32,981 bases of DNA from Candidatus Gottesmanbacteria bacterium (lineage in GTDB: Bacteria > Patescibacteriota > Microgenomatia > JACOXO01): the NCBI GenBank assembly GCA_016182365.1, contig JACOXO010000021.1, positions 1 to 32,981 on the forward strand. Reading direction: 5' to 3'. The position numbers were made by a program, and so were the translations under genes. Of this stretch, positions 32,704-32,981 are shown piece after piece. How positions within the stretch are numbered: the stretch's first letter is position 1; every line of letters starts with the position of its first letter. The notes beneath the pieces were generated by a model. The model worked only from the letters and a program-made list of their open reading frames with translations, had not been told where the DNA came from and made no database searches.

Positions 32704-32981
32704 AGATAAAAAACATATATTTTTTTGGTATTAAAGGTGTTGGTATGACTGCCTTGGCAATCTATTGTAAGCAGAGGGGTTTTGCTGTTTGGGGAGGTGA
32801 CAGCAAAGAAAGTTTTCATACAGATAGTCTTTTAGAAAAAGAAGGTATTCCGATCGGACTGGTATCTGGGAATAACTTTAGTGATGTTGACCTTATTATT
32901 TATTCAGGTGCGTACGATATTAATAATAATAAAAAAATATCAGCAGCTGTGAGAAAAGGAATAAAAGTTATGTCACATGGG
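32700..32981 (+). CDS. murC: UDP-N-acetylmuramate-L-alanine ligase MurC, N-terminal part
   Basis: MurC adds L-Ala to UDP-MurNAc. The first 94 codons are visible. MKIKNIYFFGIKGVGMTALA is the Rossmann-like UDP-binding start of Mur ligases of the MurC/Mpl type, followed by GFAVWGGDSKES and DLIIYSGAY. The frame is open to the window edge; the ATP-binding and C-terminal domains lie outside. The start overlaps the pgeF stop as ATGA. Mpl is a less likely alternative given the dcw context. Confidence 0.9.
   Translation, partial: MKIKNIYFFGIKGVGMTALAIYCKQRGFAVWGGDSKESFHTDSLLEKEGIPIGLVSGNNFSDVDLIIYSGAYDINNNKKISAAVRKGIKVMSHG

Noticed and set aside
1-32981. Recoded UGA (genetic code 25) as in some CPR lineages
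   Set aside because: TGA ends several genes at family-typical positions with overlapping downstream starts (for example 4479, 16430 and 32703), so the standard bacterial code applies.

Overview
The window looks like a piece of an AT-rich genome from the Candidate Phyla Radiation (Patescibacteria), most likely Microgenomates-like. This is inferred from gene content, not from a marker tree. The clues are a DUF4012 membrane protein beside a sugar-phosphate transferase, a MurE without its usual N-terminal domain, a short cysteine-free RecO, few Shine-Dalgarno sequences, and TGA used as a normal stop. No rRNA, tRNA, CRISPR array, transposase or phage gene was seen.

Layout. (1) 1-338: the 3' end of a GT2 glycosyltransferase. 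(2) 388-1239, minus strand: a small operon of an unknown protein, msrB and a two-helix membrane peptide. (3) 1291-13009: a long plus-strand surface-polysaccharide cluster with GT39/PMT-like, GT4 and GT2 transferases, a methyltransferase, a hexapeptide acetyltransferase, a giant O-antigen-polymerase/PMT fusion and a membrane CAP-domain protein, ending at a hairpin terminator. (4) 13075-14379, minus strand: a PD-(D/E)XK-type nuclease candidate that interrupts the cluster. (5) 14498-21193: the cluster resumes with GT2, two GT4s, manC, an initiating sugar-phosphate transferase and a DUF4012 protein, followed by recO. (6) 21814-25623: a large unknown protein with an HExxH motif, glyS and a single-pass membrane protein. 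(7) 25637-25737: a promoter, a structured small RNA of about 67 nt and its terminator. (8) 25796-27405, minus strand: GNAT acetyltransferase and aminotransferase. (9) 27579-32981: a division and cell-wall (dcw) cluster mraZ-rsmH-ftsL-ftsI-murE-pgeF-murC, with an MraZ-type operator in front.

How the genes work together. ManC supplies GDP-mannose, the WcaJ/RfbP-like enzyme starts a lipid-linked glycan, cytosolic GT4/GT2 enzymes extend it, and the Wzy/PMT-like membrane proteins polymerise or transfer it outside the membrane. No Wzx flippase is visible here. The dcw genes build peptidoglycan precursors and the septum.

The most notable finding is a family of three 42-bp GC-rich elements, each two tandem hairpins, lying in frame inside three unrelated genes (a GT2, the DUF4012 gene and murE). 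The stems show compensatory base changes, 42 bp is exactly 14 codons, and the elements are read in two different phases. They resemble in concept the Rickettsia palindromic elements. A second genome-scale pattern is -10 promoter boxes 6-8 nt before start codons, which predicts leaderless mRNAs for several transcription units.
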